A stretch of 5,584 nt of DNA from an uncultured Desulfovibrionaceae bacterium (GTDB lineage: Bacteria; Desulfobacterota; Desulfovibrionia; Desulfovibrionales; Desulfovibrionaceae), in NCBI GenBank assembly GCA_947037905.1, contig CAMQUX010000098.1, positions 1-5,584 of the forward strand, given 5' to 3'. A program made the position numbers and the translations under genes. The notes beneath the pieces are model-generated. The model was not told where the DNA came from. It did not search any database and saw only the letters and a list, made by a program, of their open reading frames with translations. Shown here piece by piece: positions 5,190 to 5,584 of the stretch (positions are counted from its first letter, which is position 1; each line of letters begins with the position of its first letter).

Positions 5190-5435
5190 ATGGATGAAAT
5201 GATAAATTTACGAAAAATTGGGATGAATGAACCATTTATAATTCGAAGCATTGCAGCTCAGGGTGAGTTAGGGCGCAGAATTCGTGATATGGGACTTATA
5301 CCTGGAACTGAGGCAGTTGTTATTGGAAAAGCGCCTCTAAACGACCCTGTTGCTCTTAGAATGAAAGACTTTACACTCACTTTACGAAACAGTGAAGCTG
5401 ATCATATTATGATTACAAAGATTGAGGATAAATAG
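5190..5435 (+). CDS. feoA: FeoA, small SH3-like cytoplasmic protein of ferrous iron transport
   Basis: FeoA is a small cytoplasmic partner of the Fe(II) transporter FeoB and is needed for its full activity. The 81-residue product is of normal length for a free-standing FeoA. The family core is plain: LGRRIRDMGLIPGT at 27-40, the APLNDPVALRM strand region at 48-58 and TLRNSEADHI in the C-terminal third, together making the SH3-like beta barrel. The ATG chosen has a strong AGGGGGA site; starting at the upstream TTG would add 18 residues that match nothing in the family. The gene stops directly against the feoB start (TAGATG), so the two are one operon with coupled translation. A Fur-like operator in the promoter region points to induction under iron limitation. 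Confidence 0.92.
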   Translation: MDEMINLRKIGMNEPFIIRSIAAQGELGRRIRDMGLIPGTEAVVIGKAPLNDPVALRMKDFTLTLRNSEADHIMITKIEDK

Positions 5436-5584
5436 ATGTCAAAACAATTTGCTCTTGCAGGAAATCCAAACTGCGGAAAAACTACTCTTTTTAATGAGCT
5501 CACTGGTGCACGGCAGCATGTTGGTAACTGGCCTGGTGTTACGGTCGATAAAAAATCTGGCGAAACTACTTTTGAGGGCGAAGT
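5436..5584 (+). CDS. feoB: FeoB, Fe(II) transporter with N-terminal G domain (5' end only)
   Basis: Only the first 49 residues are in the window, but they are diagnostic. The G1/P-loop GNPNCGKT is at residues 9-16 and is followed by TLFNELTG. The switch-I region HVGNWPGVTVDKKSG at 28-42 is the FeoB signature that separates it from other GTPases. FeoB is an inner-membrane ferrous iron importer whose N-terminal GTPase domain controls transport; the helical and membrane domains lie beyond the window. The ATG abuts the feoA stop codon, and its ribosome site GAGG (5424-5427) lies inside the end of feoA. A separate FeoA and FeoB, rather than a fusion, is the common arrangement. Confidence 0.96.
   Translation, partial: MSKQFALAGNPNCGKTTLFNELTGARQHVGNWPGVTVDKKSGETTFEGE

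Overview
This window comes from an AT-rich bacterial genome with wide non-coding gaps. The gene content is a DctP-DctQ-DctM TRAP transporter, a split feoA/feoB pair and a probable family 10 glycosyltransferase. Together with strong Shine-Dalgarno sites and E. coli-like promoters and tRNA, this suggests an anaerobic Gram-negative, perhaps a low-GC, host-associated member of the Desulfovibrionales (a Lawsonia-like genome would fit). That placement is inferred from gene style; no phylogenetic marker is complete here.

Left part (1-1233): the window opens inside the 3' end of a plus-strand gene, probably a GT10 (fucosyltransferase-type) glycosyltransferase acting on a surface polysaccharide. It closes with a long, nearly perfect hairpin terminator. 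Facing it on the minus strand is a CCA-encoding tRNA-Leu (anticodon GAG) with its own promoter and terminator. On both sides of the tRNA lie non-coding stretches with odd low-level structure: degenerate tandem units of about 16 bp (about 455-560 and 1137-1192), a cluster of TAAGAA/TTCTTA motifs (897-1126) and a nested inverted repeat (1063-1128).

Middle part (1234-4363): one minus-strand operon, dctP-dctQ-dctM, encodes a complete tripartite TRAP importer: a periplasmic solute-binding protein, a small four-helix membrane subunit and a large channel subunit. A strong sigma70-type promoter lies upstream of dctP. A terminator-like hairpin sits between dctP and dctQ and probably lets the binding protein be made in excess of the membrane subunits. 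A second hairpin ends the operon. The substrate is likely a carboxylate but cannot be named from sequence alone.

Right part (4364-5584): after about 320 bp with no supported gene comes a large nested terminator. It ends a minus-strand gene for an unrecognised 84-residue membrane protein with a highly charged tail. This gene is divergent from feoA-feoB (plus strand, ferrous iron uptake), and feoB runs off the window. The 137-bp divergent gap carries a Fur-box-like inverted repeat, so feoAB, and perhaps the small membrane gene, should respond to iron.

No CRISPR array, insertion sequence, phage gene or defence system was seen. The least explained items are the 84-residue gene beside the Fur-like site and the repeat-bearing gaps around the tRNA.
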